Assembly (NCBI GenBank): GCA_049340005.1 | Contig: JBMPIY010000004.1 | Source of the DNA: CAXBDP01 sp963974465 | Lineage (GTDB): Bacteria; Bacteroidota; Bacteroidia; Cytophagales; Cyclobacteriaceae | DNA: 64,000 nucleotides | Reading direction: 5' to 3' (one strand) | Shown: positions 8,865 to 17,226 of the stretch, piece after piece | Layout of the letters: each line of letters starts with the position of its first letter | How positions within the stretch are numbered: position 1 is the stretch's first letter | Position numbers and translations under genes: made by a program | The notes under the pieces: model-generated | Told to the model about the DNA's origin: nothing | Databases searched by the model: none | What the model saw: only the letters and a program-made list of their open reading frames with translations

Positions 8865-9793
8865 AACCAGTCTGTTTTGTCGGCGAGTGCATATACAGAT
8901 GAAATTCCCTCCTTCAATTCAATTTTATGCTTCCAACCAAGTTTATGTAGTTTGCCTACATCCATCAATTTTCTTGGCGTTCCATCTGGTTTGCTCGCAT
9001 CAAAAACCAACTTACCTTCAAAGCCAACAACTTCACCAATAAGTGTAGCCAAATCTCGAATGCTGATATCCTCACCCGTTCCGATATTGACTAATTCTGC
9101 TTCATGGTAATTCTCCATTAGAAATACGCAGGCATCTGCCAAATCATCGGCATGAAGGAATTCTCTTTTTGGATTGCCCGAACCCCAAACTTGTACTTGG
9201 GATTCTCCACGGATTTTAGCAGTGTGAAATTTCCTTATCAAAGCAGGTAATACATGAGAATTTTGAAGATCGTAATTATCGTTTGGCCCATACAAATTGG
9301 TCGGCATTACCGAAATGAAATTACAGCCGTATTGGTCACGATAAGCTTCGCACATTTTGATACCCGCAATTTTTGCAATTGCATACGGCTCATTGGTATA
9401 TTCCAGTGGCCCAGTAAGCAAATAATCCTCCCGCAAAGGCTGCGGTGCTAATTTGGGATAAATACAAGATGATCCAAGGAACATCAGTTTTTTTACTCCA
9501 TTTACATAACTCTGATGAATTACATTATTCTGGATCATCAAATTATCGTACAAAAACTCTGCTCTGTAGGTATTATTCGCATGGATTCCACCCACCTTTG
9601 CCGCAGCCAAAATCACATAATCAGGTTTTTCCGCAGCAAAAAAATCAGCTACCGCCTGTTGATTTCTTAAATCTAATTCCTTGCTCGTGCGAGTAATAAA
9701 GTTTGAATATCCATCCGTTTTCAGTCGGCGATGTATGGCAGAACCAACCATCCCCCTATGACCTGCAATGTATATTTTTGCGCTTTTTTCCAT
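8861..9793 (-). CDS. fcl: GDP-L-fucose synthase
   Basis: A 310-residue short-chain dehydrogenase that epimerises and reduces GDP-4-keto-6-deoxymannose to GDP-L-fucose with NADPH. The nucleotide motif is AGHRGMVGSAI (10-20). The catalytic Ser (SS at 108-109, in FLGSSCIYP) and YxxxK (Tyr137, Lys141 in EPYAIAKIAG) are all present. It directly follows gmd, the enzyme supplying its substrate. The length is normal. Confidence 0.95.
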   Translation of the reverse strand: MEKSAKIYIAGHRGMVGSAIHRRLKTDGYSNFITRTSKELDLRNQQAVADFFAAEKPDYVILAAAKVGGIHANNTYRAEFLYDNLMIQNNVIHQSYVNGVKKLMFLGSSCIYPKLAPQPLREDYLLTGPLEYTNEPYAIAKIAGIKMCEAYRDQYGCNFISVMPTNLYGPNDNYDLQNSHVLPALIRKFHTAKIRGESQVQVWGSGNPKREFLHADDLADACVFLMENYHEAELVNIGTGEDISIRDLATLIGEVVGFEGKLVFDASKPDGTPRKLMDVGKLHKLGWKHKIELKEGISSVYALADKTDWL

Positions 9794-10915
9794 CTATTCG
9801 TGGTAGTTCAGTACAGTATGTCCGCCTTTCAGCAAAAGTTTATCTTTTTGAAAAATATTCAAATCTGAAGCTACCATGTCCTTTACAAGTGAGGCCAAAT
9901 CATGCTTTGGTTTCCAGCCTAGTTGAGTATTTGCTTTGGTGGGGTCACCTATTAGCAAATCAACTTCAGTTGGTCTGTAGTAAGTAGGATCTACTTTTAC
10001 AATTACTTGCCCAGCTTTCAAAGCATACTCCGGATTAGAGCAGCTTACTACTTTTCCAACTTCTTCTTTTCCCTCTCCTTCGAAGCCAATTTCAATTTGC
10101 AATTCAGCAAAAGCCATTTTCACAAAATCGCGAACTCTAGTAGTTACGCCGGTCGCAATTACATAATCCTCTGGAGTATCTTGCTGAAGCATCAAATACA
10201 TGGCTTCCACATAATCCTTGGCATGTCCCCAATCACGCTGTGCATCCAAATTGCCTAAATAGAGGCAATCTTGCATCCCCAAAGCGATTCGAGCGGCTGC
10301 TCTAGTAATCTTACGAGAAACGAAAGTTTCGCCTCGGATCGGACTTTCATGGTTGAACAAGATGCCATTTACTGCATACATTCCATAAGCTTCACGATAA
10401 TTTACTGTGATCCAAAAGCCATACATTTTAGCCACACCATAAGGCGACCTTGGATAAAATGGCGTGGTTTCACTCTGCGGCACTTCTTGTACCAAGCCGT
10501 AAAGTTCCGAAGTTGAAGCTTGATAAATACGGCAAGTCTTGGTCATATTAAGTAAGCGTACGGCTTCTAAAATTCTCAAAGTGCCAAGCCCATCTACATT
10601 AGCAGTATATTCCGGCGTATCAAAACTCACTTTCACATGCGACATGGCACCCAGATTGTAAATTTCGTCCGGCTGAACTTCTTGAATAATGCGGATAATA
10701 TTGGTAGAGTCCGTCAAATCTCCATAATGAAGCTTTAAACGAATGCCCTTTTCATGCGGATCTTGGTAGAGATGATCTATACGATCGGTATTAAATAATG
10801 AACTTCGACGCTTGATGCCGTGAACTTCATAACCTTTGTCCAGCAGCAACTCTGCTAGGTAGGCGCCGTCCTGCCCGGTAATACCTGTAATTAATGCCTT
10901 CTTCATAACAGACAA
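9794..10915 (-). CDS. gmd: GDP-mannose 4,6-dehydratase
   Basis: A 373-residue extended SDR enzyme converting GDP-D-mannose to GDP-4-keto-6-deoxy-D-mannose. TGITGQDGAYLAELLL near the N-terminus is the cofactor loop, and SPYGVAKMYGFW contains the YxxxK pair. It ends one base before fcl, so the two steps to GDP-fucose are co-expressed. A start three codons in (second Met) is equally possible. It is divergent from the polysaccharide exporter genes, consistent with surface-glycan assembly. Confidence 0.95.
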   Translation of the reverse strand: MSVMKKALITGITGQDGAYLAELLLDKGYEVHGIKRRSSLFNTDRIDHLYQDPHEKGIRLKLHYGDLTDSTNIIRIIQEVQPDEIYNLGAMSHVKVSFDTPEYTANVDGLGTLRILEAVRLLNMTKTCRIYQASTSELYGLVQEVPQSETTPFYPRSPYGVAKMYGFWITVNYREAYGMYAVNGILFNHESPIRGETFVSRKITRAAARIALGMQDCLYLGNLDAQRDWGHAKDYVEAMYLMLQQDTPEDYVIATGVTTRVRDFVKMAFAELQIEIGFEGEGKEEVGKVVSCSNPEYALKAGQVIVKVDPTYYRPTEVDLLIGDPTKANTQLGWKPKHDLASLVKDMVASDLNIFQKDKLLLKGGHTVLNYHE

Positions 10916-11014
10916 AAATAAGTTTAGCGGGATTGAAAATCCTAATTAAACTCTTTCAAATTAAAAAGAATTAAATTAAGCCTATATTTTCGAGGCGAAT
11001 CAAGAATTGGTATT

Positions 11015-11839
11015 TTGGGAGAGCAGAACAAAACACATATAAAAGCGCAAAAAGGCTGGGCTGAGATTCCATGGAAGGAAATATGGGATTATCGAGATCT
11101 GCTGTACTTCTTGACCATCAGAAACCTAAAGGCAAAGTATGCCCAAAGCATATTGGGTACTGGCTGGGCGATTTTGCAGCCGCTTTTGTACATGGGTATT
11201 TTCACTTTAGTATTTGGCAAATTTGCTCAGCTCGACAGCGAAGGTAGACCTTATGCGCTATTCACCTTAGCGGCTATTGTGCCGTGGAGCTTTTTCTCCG
11301 CCATACTTACGGAGGGCAGCCAAAGTTTGGTTCAGCAAGCGCCCATGCTGTCCAAAGTCTATTTTCCCAGAATTATCCTCCCGATTTCTGCGGGTCTGGC
11401 AAAAGGTTGGGAGTTTATTATTGGCATTCTAATCCTCATATTCTCCACCTTATTTGTAGGCATTTTTCCTGACGTGGATTGGCTGTTTTTTATCCCGATG
11501 ATTTTCCTGTTATGCATTGCTGCATTTGGTCTCGCATTTTTCTTCGCCGCATTGGCTATCCAATTTCGGGATGTCAAATACGCGCTGCCATTTCTTATTC
11601 AGCTATTATTTTTCGCTAGTCCAATTGTCTATTCCACCAGTATTGTGCCTGAGGCCATCCTCCCGCTTTATGCTTTCAATCCATTGGTTGGCATAATTGA
11701 GGGTTTTCGAGCTGCCTTTTTTCATAGTCCTGTGCAGTGGCATTTGGTAATACCGGGTGTATTTACTGCATCGGGTTTATTCGTATTTGGTCTCTTGTAT
11801 TTTCACCGTGCCGAACGAAATTTTGCCGACCTAGCCTAA
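11015..11839 (+). CDS. Polysaccharide ABC transporter permease (Wzm-like)
   Basis: A 274-residue ABC-2 type permease with about six membrane segments. The cytoplasmic N-terminus has the typical LLYFLTIRNLKAKYAQSILG motif ahead of the first helix, and the C-terminus ends YFHRAERNFADLA, usual for Wzm/TagG-type exporters of O-antigen or teichoic-type chains. No ATG precedes the conserved N-terminus; TTG at 11015 is the most likely start. The ATPase gene begins on its stop codon. Confidence 0.87.
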   Translation: MGEQNKTHIKAQKGWAEIPWKEIWDYRDLLYFLTIRNLKAKYAQSILGTGWAILQPLLYMGIFTLVFGKFAQLDSEGRPYALFTLAAIVPWSFFSAILTEGSQSLVQQAPMLSKVYFPRIILPISAGLAKGWEFIIGILILIFSTLFVGIFPDVDWLFFIPMIFLLCIAAFGLAFFFAALAIQFRDVKYALPFLIQLLFFASPIVYSTSIVPEAILPLYAFNPLVGIIEGFRAAFFHSPVQWHLVIPGVFTASGLFVFGLLYFHRAERNFADLA

Positions 11840-13092
11840 TGAAACACGAGAAAGCCATTATCGTCGAAAATTTATCCAAAGCCTATCGCATTGGAAGCGC
11901 GCAGAATTTCCCTCCTACTTTGGCTGGACAGCTAATCGACACTTTACGAAATCCACTAGATAATTTTCGCAGAATTCGAGGGATTTCCAATGTCGAAAGC
12001 CCGTCCGCGGATATTCATTGGGCATTGCGAGAGGTAAGTTTTGACGTGAAAAAAGGTGAAGTGCTGGGTATAATCGGTAAGAATGGATCCGGGAAAAGCA
12101 CTTTGCTGAAAATATTGAGCAGGATTACGCCGCCAACAAATGGAGAGGTGGAATTATATGGAAAGACTTCGTCGCTTTTGGAGATTGGGACGGGCTTTCA
12201 CCCTGAACTTACCGGCAGAGAAAATATCTATATGAATGGCACCCTACTCGGCATGAAAAAGCGGGAGGTTGAAAGGCAATTAGATGAGATCATCGACTTT
12301 AGCGGAATCACACATTATATAGATACACCTGTGAAATTCTATTCATCAGGAATGAAAGTGCGATTGGGCTTTTCGATTGCCGCATTTCTGAATACTGATA
12401 TTCTATTCGTGGATGAAGTGCTGGCAGTCGGCGACCTTGACTTTCAGCGAAAATGCCTTGGGCAAATGGACAATATCGCCAATTCGGGCAAAACGATTCT
12501 TTTTGTAAGTCATGATATGTCGGCCGTGCAGCATTTGTGCAAGCAAACTATATTGCTGGAAAATGGCCGATTAATAAGCCAAGGAAATACTGATGAAGTA
12601 ATCAGTCGATATGTTGCGAACTCGTATTCCGAGGAAAGCACATTAGAAAATCACCCGAATAGAAAAGGGACTGGCAGCATCAAATTCAAGAAAATTGAGA
12701 TTAGTAATGGCAAAAAAGAGCCATTGCCTTTGAGCTGTGGAGAGGAAATAGTGATTGATATTTGGCTGGACAATCCAATCAGCAGCTCTAAACCTAGAGT
12801 AGATATAAGAATAGATAGCGCAGTAGGACAGCGATTGATTTGGCTTAGTAGTAGTATTTATGGAGAAAGTCCGCTGGGAGCAGATCGGCTACAGTTCAAA
12901 ATAGAACGCAACCCGCTCACAGAAGGTCAATATTATATCAGCTTTCATTTGAGTAATTTTGGCGAAATATGTGATTGGATCCCGCAAGCAATGCGAATAA
13001 ACATATCAGCTGGCAATCCATTTGGCAATGGCAAATCCATTCCGCCTGATCAAAGCAAAATGGCAATTCCATTTGAAATCAAATACTCTTAA
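11839..13092 (+). CDS. Polysaccharide ABC transporter ATPase with C-terminal substrate domain (Wzt-like)
   Basis: A 417-residue protein. The Walker A motif GKNGSGKST (80-88), signature YSSGMKVRLGF (168-178) and Walker B ILFVDEVLAVGD (188-199) make up the ATPase. Residues about 275-417 form an extra beta-rich domain, like the Wzt C-terminal domain that binds the chain's terminal cap before export. I choose ATG 11839, overlapping the permease stop (TAATG), rather than upstream in-frame starts that lie inside the permease gene. It pairs with the Wzm-like permease. Confidence 0.9.
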   Translation: MKHEKAIIVENLSKAYRIGSAQNFPPTLAGQLIDTLRNPLDNFRRIRGISNVESPSADIHWALREVSFDVKKGEVLGIIGKNGSGKSTLLKILSRITPPTNGEVELYGKTSSLLEIGTGFHPELTGRENIYMNGTLLGMKKREVERQLDEIIDFSGITHYIDTPVKFYSSGMKVRLGFSIAAFLNTDILFVDEVLAVGDLDFQRKCLGQMDNIANSGKTILFVSHDMSAVQHLCKQTILLENGRLISQGNTDEVISRYVANSYSEESTLENHPNRKGTGSIKFKKIEISNGKKEPLPLSCGEEIVIDIWLDNPISSSKPRVDIRIDSAVGQRLIWLSSSIYGESPLGADRLQFKIERNPLTEGQYYISFHLSNFGEICDWIPQAMRINISAGNPFGNGKSIPPDQSKMAIPFEIKYS

Positions 13093-13102
13093 ATTTCATT
13101 GA

Positions 13103-13780
13103 ATGTTCTCCAAAATAAAATCCACCCTTAGAAATACACTCCTACTGCCAGAAACACATCCTGCAGATTTGCTGGCATACGAGATGATCCGAAAATATGA
13201 GAATTTGGGCTATATGCCTTATACCAATTACTCCTTGAAACCTTATGTTGTACAGCAAATTCTCAATGATATTACGATTCGTAAGCCTCAAGTAATTATC
13301 GAGTTTGGCAGCGGTTGGTCCACAAGTATTATTGCTAATTTCATATTGCAAGAAAACCTCAATTGTAAATTATACTCCTTCGAAAATCAAAAGGCATGGC
13401 ATCAAATGCTATTGGACAAAATGCCCTTGGCAGCTACAGATCCTCGTATTCATTTCCAATATACTCCATTAGATAAACTAGAAAATGGCTTTAAAGGCTG
13501 CAAAGAATGGTATGATCCTAAGCTTGTAAAACTGGCATTGGCGGGAGTGAAGCAAGCAGATCTAATAATCGTAGATGGCCCATCGGACAAAGCAAAATCC
13601 TACATTCGCTATGGGTTCTTCTTGCAAATTCGTGACTTGATTCACGAGAATACTGCGATATATATAGACGACACCAATCGCAAAGAAGAAAAGGAAATCG
13701 CCATGGATATTAAGGCTAGCCTAAATCTGAAAAGCAGGCCAATGGGTAGAGCTTTGAGGTTGGGGAATGATGTTTTTTGA
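13103..13780 (+). CDS. Class I SAM-dependent methyltransferase-like protein
   Basis: A 225-residue protein with a Rossmann-type pattern. IIEFGSGWSTSIIANF (about 65-80) looks like SAM-binding motif I, SFENQ is the acidic end of strand 2, DLIIVDGPS (about 152-160) is a post-motif strand, and IYIDDTNR follows. It starts 10 bases after the Wzt-like gene, so it may modify the exported glycan, for example as a terminal cap. The acceptor is unknown, and the family assignment rests on motif I and overall order only. Confidence 0.65.
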   Translation: MFSKIKSTLRNTLLLPETHPADLLAYEMIRKYENLGYMPYTNYSLKPYVVQQILNDITIRKPQVIIEFGSGWSTSIIANFILQENLNCKLYSFENQKAWHQMLLDKMPLAATDPRIHFQYTPLDKLENGFKGCKEWYDPKLVKLALAGVKQADLIIVDGPSDKAKSYIRYGFFLQIRDLIHENTAIYIDDTNRKEEKEIAMDIKASLNLKSRPMGRALRLGNDVF

Positions 13781-13817
13781 AGATTTTATTTTTGCTAGTG
13801 ATGGTGTAAACTACTAG

Positions 13818-13868
13818 CTGTTGGACATTTGCAATGTCAAGCAGCTGATAAATAGGATTTGTAATTCA
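13818..13868. repeat. Two-stem interspersed repeat, copy 2
   Basis: CTGTTGGACATTTGCAATGT followed by GGATTTGTAATTC. The second stem is degraded, but spacing and order match the copy at 6531. TTTGTCTGAATCA follows near 13900. Confidence 0.75.
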
Positions 13869-14028
13869 AGGTATATTGAGAACAAATCATTCTCACGTGT
13901 TTGTCTGAATCAAACCTGCCTACCGCAGGCAGGGATTATACAGATTTCCAAATTTCACGGATTGTATAATTTCCTCTACCACGCCAATAAAACAATCCAG
14001 TTTCAATGTAACCATAGCGATTCCGCAT

Positions 14029-14068
14029 ATTCATGTAGGGACAGGTCGCGACCTGTCCCTACATGAAT
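14029..14068. repeat. Perfect 40-base palindrome
   Basis: Arms 14029-14048 and 14049-14068 are exact reverse complements with no loop; the core is GGGACAGGTCGCGACCTGTC. It can form a long cruciform. A related element, GTAGAGACAG ... CTGTCTCTAC, is at 52171-52198. Confidence 0.9.
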
Positions 14069-14278
14069 GAAACCAAATTGAATAGGAATGCGGCTTTAGC
14101 CCATTCTCAATGTAAAGCTGAAACCGGCTTTAGCCAAATAATGATGAAACTATTCATTGCCATATTATCAACATAAATAGCCGGACTTTAGGCTAAAGCC
14201 AAAAAATGCACAATTGACTTCCTCCAGATAAATCTGGAAGCAATTCAATTTTCAGCATATCCTTTATAAACTTTAAAG

Positions 14279-15466
14279 CTAATTTTCCATCATCGGGGTA
14301 AACACCACATAATCCTCAGGATCAAGACCCAACTCTTCATTAATTTCTGAAATCCGATATGGACCATATTTTGGATGGAAAAATTTGGCAAAATATAAAT
14401 TCATATCAGAAATAACTGAATAATCCCCTCTCTCTAGATCAATTTCAAACGCTTGGTAATAAATTTTATCTCCATTTAAGCTATTATAATTTGTCTCATT
14501 TGGCCATACAGGAGGTGGATCATTTCTACCATAGCGTTGCCCAATTTGAGCTAGCCGCAATAAGGAATTACTTGCTTTGTCAAAGTAAAGACCGTTATAC
14601 CAAGAGTTAGTAAGATAATAATAAGTATGATCTATGCCTTCACCACCTTCGAAGGCAGTAGGTTGAGCCACTAAATCAGATTCAAAATGAATTTCATCCC
14701 AAGTATAATCTGAAAGATCAAATGAATAAAGATTTGATTCATAAGGGAAAGAAAAATAGACTTTCCCCAATTCAGGGATAAGACTTGTATAGAGTTTATA
14801 CGTTTCGTTACTATATTTTTTTAGTTCAAAAGATGCCGGATACTCTCCATAGTAATCTCCTTTTCGTTCTGCTAAATCATAAATAAATAAAGGCTTATAC
14901 TTGCTTACATCTGTATGGGCATTAATCGCTACTGGAAGGATTACTTTACCTTCATGATAAAACATGGTGCTACCATTAACTGCGTGAGTTTTACTAAATT
15001 TATTTGGATCTTTATTATGCCCATTTAATAAATCAAAAGTTCCCAAGACTTCACTTTTATCATTGATTATAAACACATCCGAGATACTGCCTTCATATCC
15101 ATAATTACTAAAAATAAATATCGAATCCATTGAGTGGATGTAAACTTCACTTACCGATCTGAAGTTTATCGATTCATCTAAGGGTACTTTTACAATCTTT
15201 TCAGGAGTGTTAATGTCTTTGTCGAGAGAATAGAAATAAAGAGACTGATTGAAGTCATTATAAAAATAGTAATAATTATCAATGTAGCTAAAGCCAGTTA
15301 TGCTATTTTTTGCTTTTGAAAACTCATCCAATTCGATTATAATCTGTTCTGGCACTTCTGATTCCATCGATGTTTCTTCTACTATTTTGCTTTTTTCCTT
15401 TTCACCACAAGAAATTGTGAAAATTGCAAAGGCTAGTAGTATAATTGAGAATTCTAAATACCTCAT
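14279..15466 (-). CDS. DUF4221-type lipoprotein
   Basis: A lipoprotein of 395 residues if started at the ATG at 15466. That start gives a compact signal peptide (hydrophobic IILLAFAIFT) ending in ISCG, a plausible lipobox cysteine at residue 20; the longer form begins at 15496 with 10 extra residues. The mature part is rich in beta-strand repeats, as in DUF4221 / six-bladed propeller proteins of Bacteroidota, which are anchored in the cell envelope. Function unknown. A second relative is at 35584-36801. There is no obvious operon partner. Confidence 0.7.
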   Translation of the reverse strand: MRYLEFSIILLAFAIFTISCGEKEKSKIVEETSMESEVPEQIIIELDEFSKAKNSITGFSYIDNYYYFYNDFNQSLYFYSLDKDINTPEKIVKVPLDESINFRSVSEVYIHSMDSIFIFSNYGYEGSISDVFIINDKSEVLGTFDLLNGHNKDPNKFSKTHAVNGSTMFYHEGKVILPVAINAHTDVSKYKPLFIYDLAERKGDYYGEYPASFELKKYSNETYKLYTSLIPELGKVYFSFPYESNLYSFDLSDYTWDEIHFESDLVAQPTAFEGGEGIDHTYYYLTNSWYNGLYFDKASNSLLRLAQIGQRYGRNDPPPVWPNETNYNSLNGDKIYYQAFEIDLERGDYSVISDMNLYFAKFFHPKYGPYRISEINEELGLDPEDYVVFTPMMEN

Positions 15467-15621
15467 ATAATATTTAATTCGAGTTGGTAAATACATAATT
15501 CTTGATAATTTTATTCAATTATGCTAATAAATACATATTACCAAATGCTTTAAAACAAAAAGTATGGATATTCTTACGTTTATATTCTGAAATTGATTTT
15601 AAATAGGCTAAAAAAACCAAA

Positions 15622-17226
15622 TCAAACCTTCGGCTCAATCCACAAAAGCATCGCTAAAATCAGCAAAATACCTAGCCAAACTCCCTTTGGGAGCTTTTTG
15701 GATAATTGGGTATTGATAGGTTCCTGATGATGAACTTTTATAAAGTTTATCATCTGTTTGCGGCCAGATTGCAAAGGCAGCTCATCCTGAGAATAAACAT
15801 ATACTTCCAAACTATCGGCAAAGGTTTGCCAACCATTGTAAGGGAAATTAAATTCAGAAGAATAATTAAATGAATTTACAGCGGAAGCTTGAAAATAAAC
15901 AGAATCCTCATTCTGCGGGATGATTTGCGACAATTCGGTTTTAGTATTTACTGCTAGCTTCTCTGGAAAATCTTGAATAAGGGGTGCAGCTATTTGCCAA
16001 TTTATATCTGCTGCAGGCAGCATCTCATTGCTTAGTTCAGTCCAAAGCTCATGATAGAGAATGCTGTCTCCTGCAAACTGGATTGGGTAAGTATCCCACA
16101 AAAGGCTTAGCATCACCTTTCCCGTTCCAATGTTTTCCAAGGCTACTTTATTATCTAAAATCTGCTTTTGACTTGCCTTATCTCCAAAGGAAAATGGCAG
16201 TGCATCAATATTATTGCTAATCTTTACTTTCTCCTCATCACTCAGTTTCTGTATGGTGAAATCCGTTTCCAATTGCTGGTTTATTTTCGAAATCTCCACT
16301 TCAGGCTGGGTAATAGGAAAAAACACAGTCCCTCCCTTTTGTAAGATTTCCCTGACTCTGGCATCACTTACAAAACTAGGATCAGCAATCAGGATATCAC
16401 TGCTATCAGACTGATTTATAGAAACCCCTACACTTGCATCAGCAGACGTCTGAGTAATGATTTCTACTTTGCTATGCTGCTTTCCTAGCCATTGAGCCAA
16501 TACTCTAAACTCAGTTGTTGGGAAAGATTGAAGCATCAGATAAGATGCGGGAGGTCTTTCTATGCTGTAAAAATTGATTTCTAATGTGTCTGAATTGTAG
16601 TCAATCAAATTCCAGCTATTTCTACCCAATGTCTTTATGGGCACTTCTAATTCTATCGTATTGAAACCTGGGACTAAAGTAATGGAATCAATGAGCAGTT
16701 CACCATCCATTAGTGGCAAAATACCTGCGCTCGTAGCTAATATTTCTGTCTCAATTTTCTGCTTTTCTCCTTGGTACAGAATTGCCTTCCATTTCAAATT
16801 CTGCAAAGCATCCTTTTGATCCAGAGGCACCCATTCTACCTCCCGCAACCTCAAAGTACTTAATTGCTCTTTAGTCCATTGATTACCAAAAGCGACTACT
16901 TTCAAATCCTCCTTTGCCAACCTGTCAATCGGTATAGCTCGTCTTATATCTCTTTCATTTTTCAAGCTATCCAAATGCTCATTTTTCACCTCATCGCTAT
17001 AAGCAATGATCGTAAAATTCCGCTCCGAAATAGGGAAGGTAGGCTGAAGAATAAAGCCAGCGAGGGCGCTGATAAACAGCAAATTTAGCAATGCTCTAAG
17101 CGATTTTCGGCGGGAGGAAAGCCGATCATCCTTGAAGATAAAATAGAACTGCCAAAACAGTAATAAGAGCAAAATGCTGCCAATTATCCAAGCTAGTGCT
17201 ATGGAATACGCCCAATCAAATCCCAT
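15622..17226 (-). CDS. Membrane protein of the MoxR/BatA cluster
   Basis: A 534-residue protein with two N-terminal membrane helices (about 8-28 and 44-62) and one at the C-terminus (about 512-530). The large loop between them is probably periplasmic. It occupies the place usually held by BatA/VWA-like membrane proteins that end these clusters in Bacteroidota; no VWA MIDAS motif is evident. It overlaps the upstream DUF4175-like gene by 11 bases. Precise function unknown. Confidence 0.6.
   Translation of the reverse strand: MGFDWAYSIALAWIIGSILLLLLFWQFYFIFKDDRLSSRRKSLRALLNLLFISALAGFILQPTFPISERNFTIIAYSDEVKNEHLDSLKNERDIRRAIPIDRLAKEDLKVVAFGNQWTKEQLSTLRLREVEWVPLDQKDALQNLKWKAILYQGEKQKIETEILATSAGILPLMDGELLIDSITLVPGFNTIELEVPIKTLGRNSWNLIDYNSDTLEINFYSIERPPASYLMLQSFPTTEFRVLAQWLGKQHSKVEIITQTSADASVGVSINQSDSSDILIADPSFVSDARVREILQKGGTVFFPITQPEVEISKINQQLETDFTIQKLSDEEKVKISNNIDALPFSFGDKASQKQILDNKVALENIGTGKVMLSLLWDTYPIQFAGDSILYHELWTELSNEMLPAADINWQIAAPLIQDFPEKLAVNTKTELSQIIPQNEDSVYFQASAVNSFNYSSEFNFPYNGWQTFADSLEVYVYSQDELPLQSGRKQMINFIKVHHQEPINTQLSKKLPKGVWLGILLILAMLLWIEPKV

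Larger units (their letters stand above)
13781..14278. repeat. Repeat-rich intergenic region
   Basis: This gap holds several non-coding elements: two-stem repeat copy 2 (13818-13868), a CCTGCCT/AGGCAGG hairpin (13915-13934), a perfect 40-base palindrome (14029-14068), and several copies of a GGCTTTAGCC-like word between about 14090 and 14205. No protein gene is apparent. Confidence 0.75.

Noticed and set aside
11737..11838. Longer start for the Wzt-like ATPase
   Set aside because: The extension lies within the permease gene; ATG 11839 overlaps its stop codon in the usual coupling arrangement.
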